Origin: Catonia carolina
Lineage: Eukaryota > Arthropoda > Insecta > Hemiptera > Achilidae
Reading direction: 5' to 3'
NCBI GenBank assembly: GCA_035578175.1
Contig: JAQMRL010000003.1
Coordinates: 97,633,969-97,697,968 of the forward strand
Length of the DNA stretch: 64,000 nt
Below are positions 63,815-64,000 of the stretch, in pieces. Every line of letters begins with the position of its first letter. Position 1 is the first letter of the stretch. Position numbers and translations under genes: made by a program. The notes below the pieces were generated by a model. It did not search any database. It saw nothing but the letters and a program-made list of their open reading frames with translations, and was not told the origin of the DNA.

Positions 63815-64000
63815 AAAATCCTTTTCATGAGATGACACGTTGCATGGTTGGTGGCAATTTTTAACCCTTAAGGCTCCCCAGCTGTTCCATACTGTTCCAC
63901 TACTAATACACAGTAGCCGTATTACATTCCTTTCCCATGACATTACACTCACATTCATATAGTTACATTTACTTGTGAAAAACCATTTGTAAAGCATAAT
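63815..64000. repeat. Repeat copy cut by the window end
   Basis: CCTTTTCATGAGATGACACG and TGGTGGCAATTTTTA (63849-63863) match, in reverse, the right arm of the element at 7381-7845. The remainder runs out of the window. Confidence 0.5.

Overview
The window is AT-rich animal nuclear DNA, most likely from an insect. The evidence is spliced genes with GT/AG introns, a Methuselah-like receptor (an arthropod-typical GPCR class), EB-module exons, several RTE-type LINEs, mariner/Tc1-like elements and many short inverted-repeat elements. Nothing is bacterial. A hemipteran or another insect with a large genome fits the repeat mix, but I cannot fix the species.

Host genes, left to right: (1) 442-7338, plus strand: the last three coding exons of a VPS62/DUF946-family protein; its 5' part lies outside the window. 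(2) 13343-25507, minus strand: a complete eight-exon gene for a 332-residue secreted protein. It has a signal peptide exon, six exons that each encode one six-cysteine EB-like module (all introns in phase 1), and a last exon with a hydrophobic tail that looks like a GPI-attachment signal. (3) 28956-31179, plus strand: a three-exon gene for an unrecognised 180-residue membrane protein. (4) 45593-48657, plus strand: a paralogue of gene 3 inside a direct segmental duplication. Its middle exon is split by about 834 bp of inserted DNA and carries a stop, but its outer exons are intact and could be joined in frame. (5) 61405-63081, plus strand: an uninterrupted Methuselah-like receptor of 558 residues.

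The rest is mostly mobile DNA. Three RTE-type LINE copies have recognisable target-site duplications: 9333-12704 (minus, intact ORF), 41892-45208 (plus, intact ORF) and 51233-53303 (plus, 5'-truncated and mutated). Other elements are a solo LTR (8173-8698), a dead mariner (36283-37605), an internally deleted DUF4817-type element (39861-40810), hAT and Tc1/mariner remnants, two TTAA-flanked elements lying end to end (57732-59244), foldback elements (16759-17360 and 33820-34833) and two SINE families. One SINE family ends in the same 3' hairpin as the LINE at 9333-12704, with a compensated stem change, which suggests that LINE family mobilises it.

A segment is present as copy A (about 28603-35607), copy B (about 45239-54113) and a partial copy C (about 56331-59345). 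Insertions, deletions and nested elements give a relative history: the segment was duplicated with its SINE in place, then a LINE and a second SINE entered copy B, and a 1-kb foldback element is found only in copy A. Gene calls rest on reading frames, splice signals and motif recognition only; no database search or RNA evidence was available.
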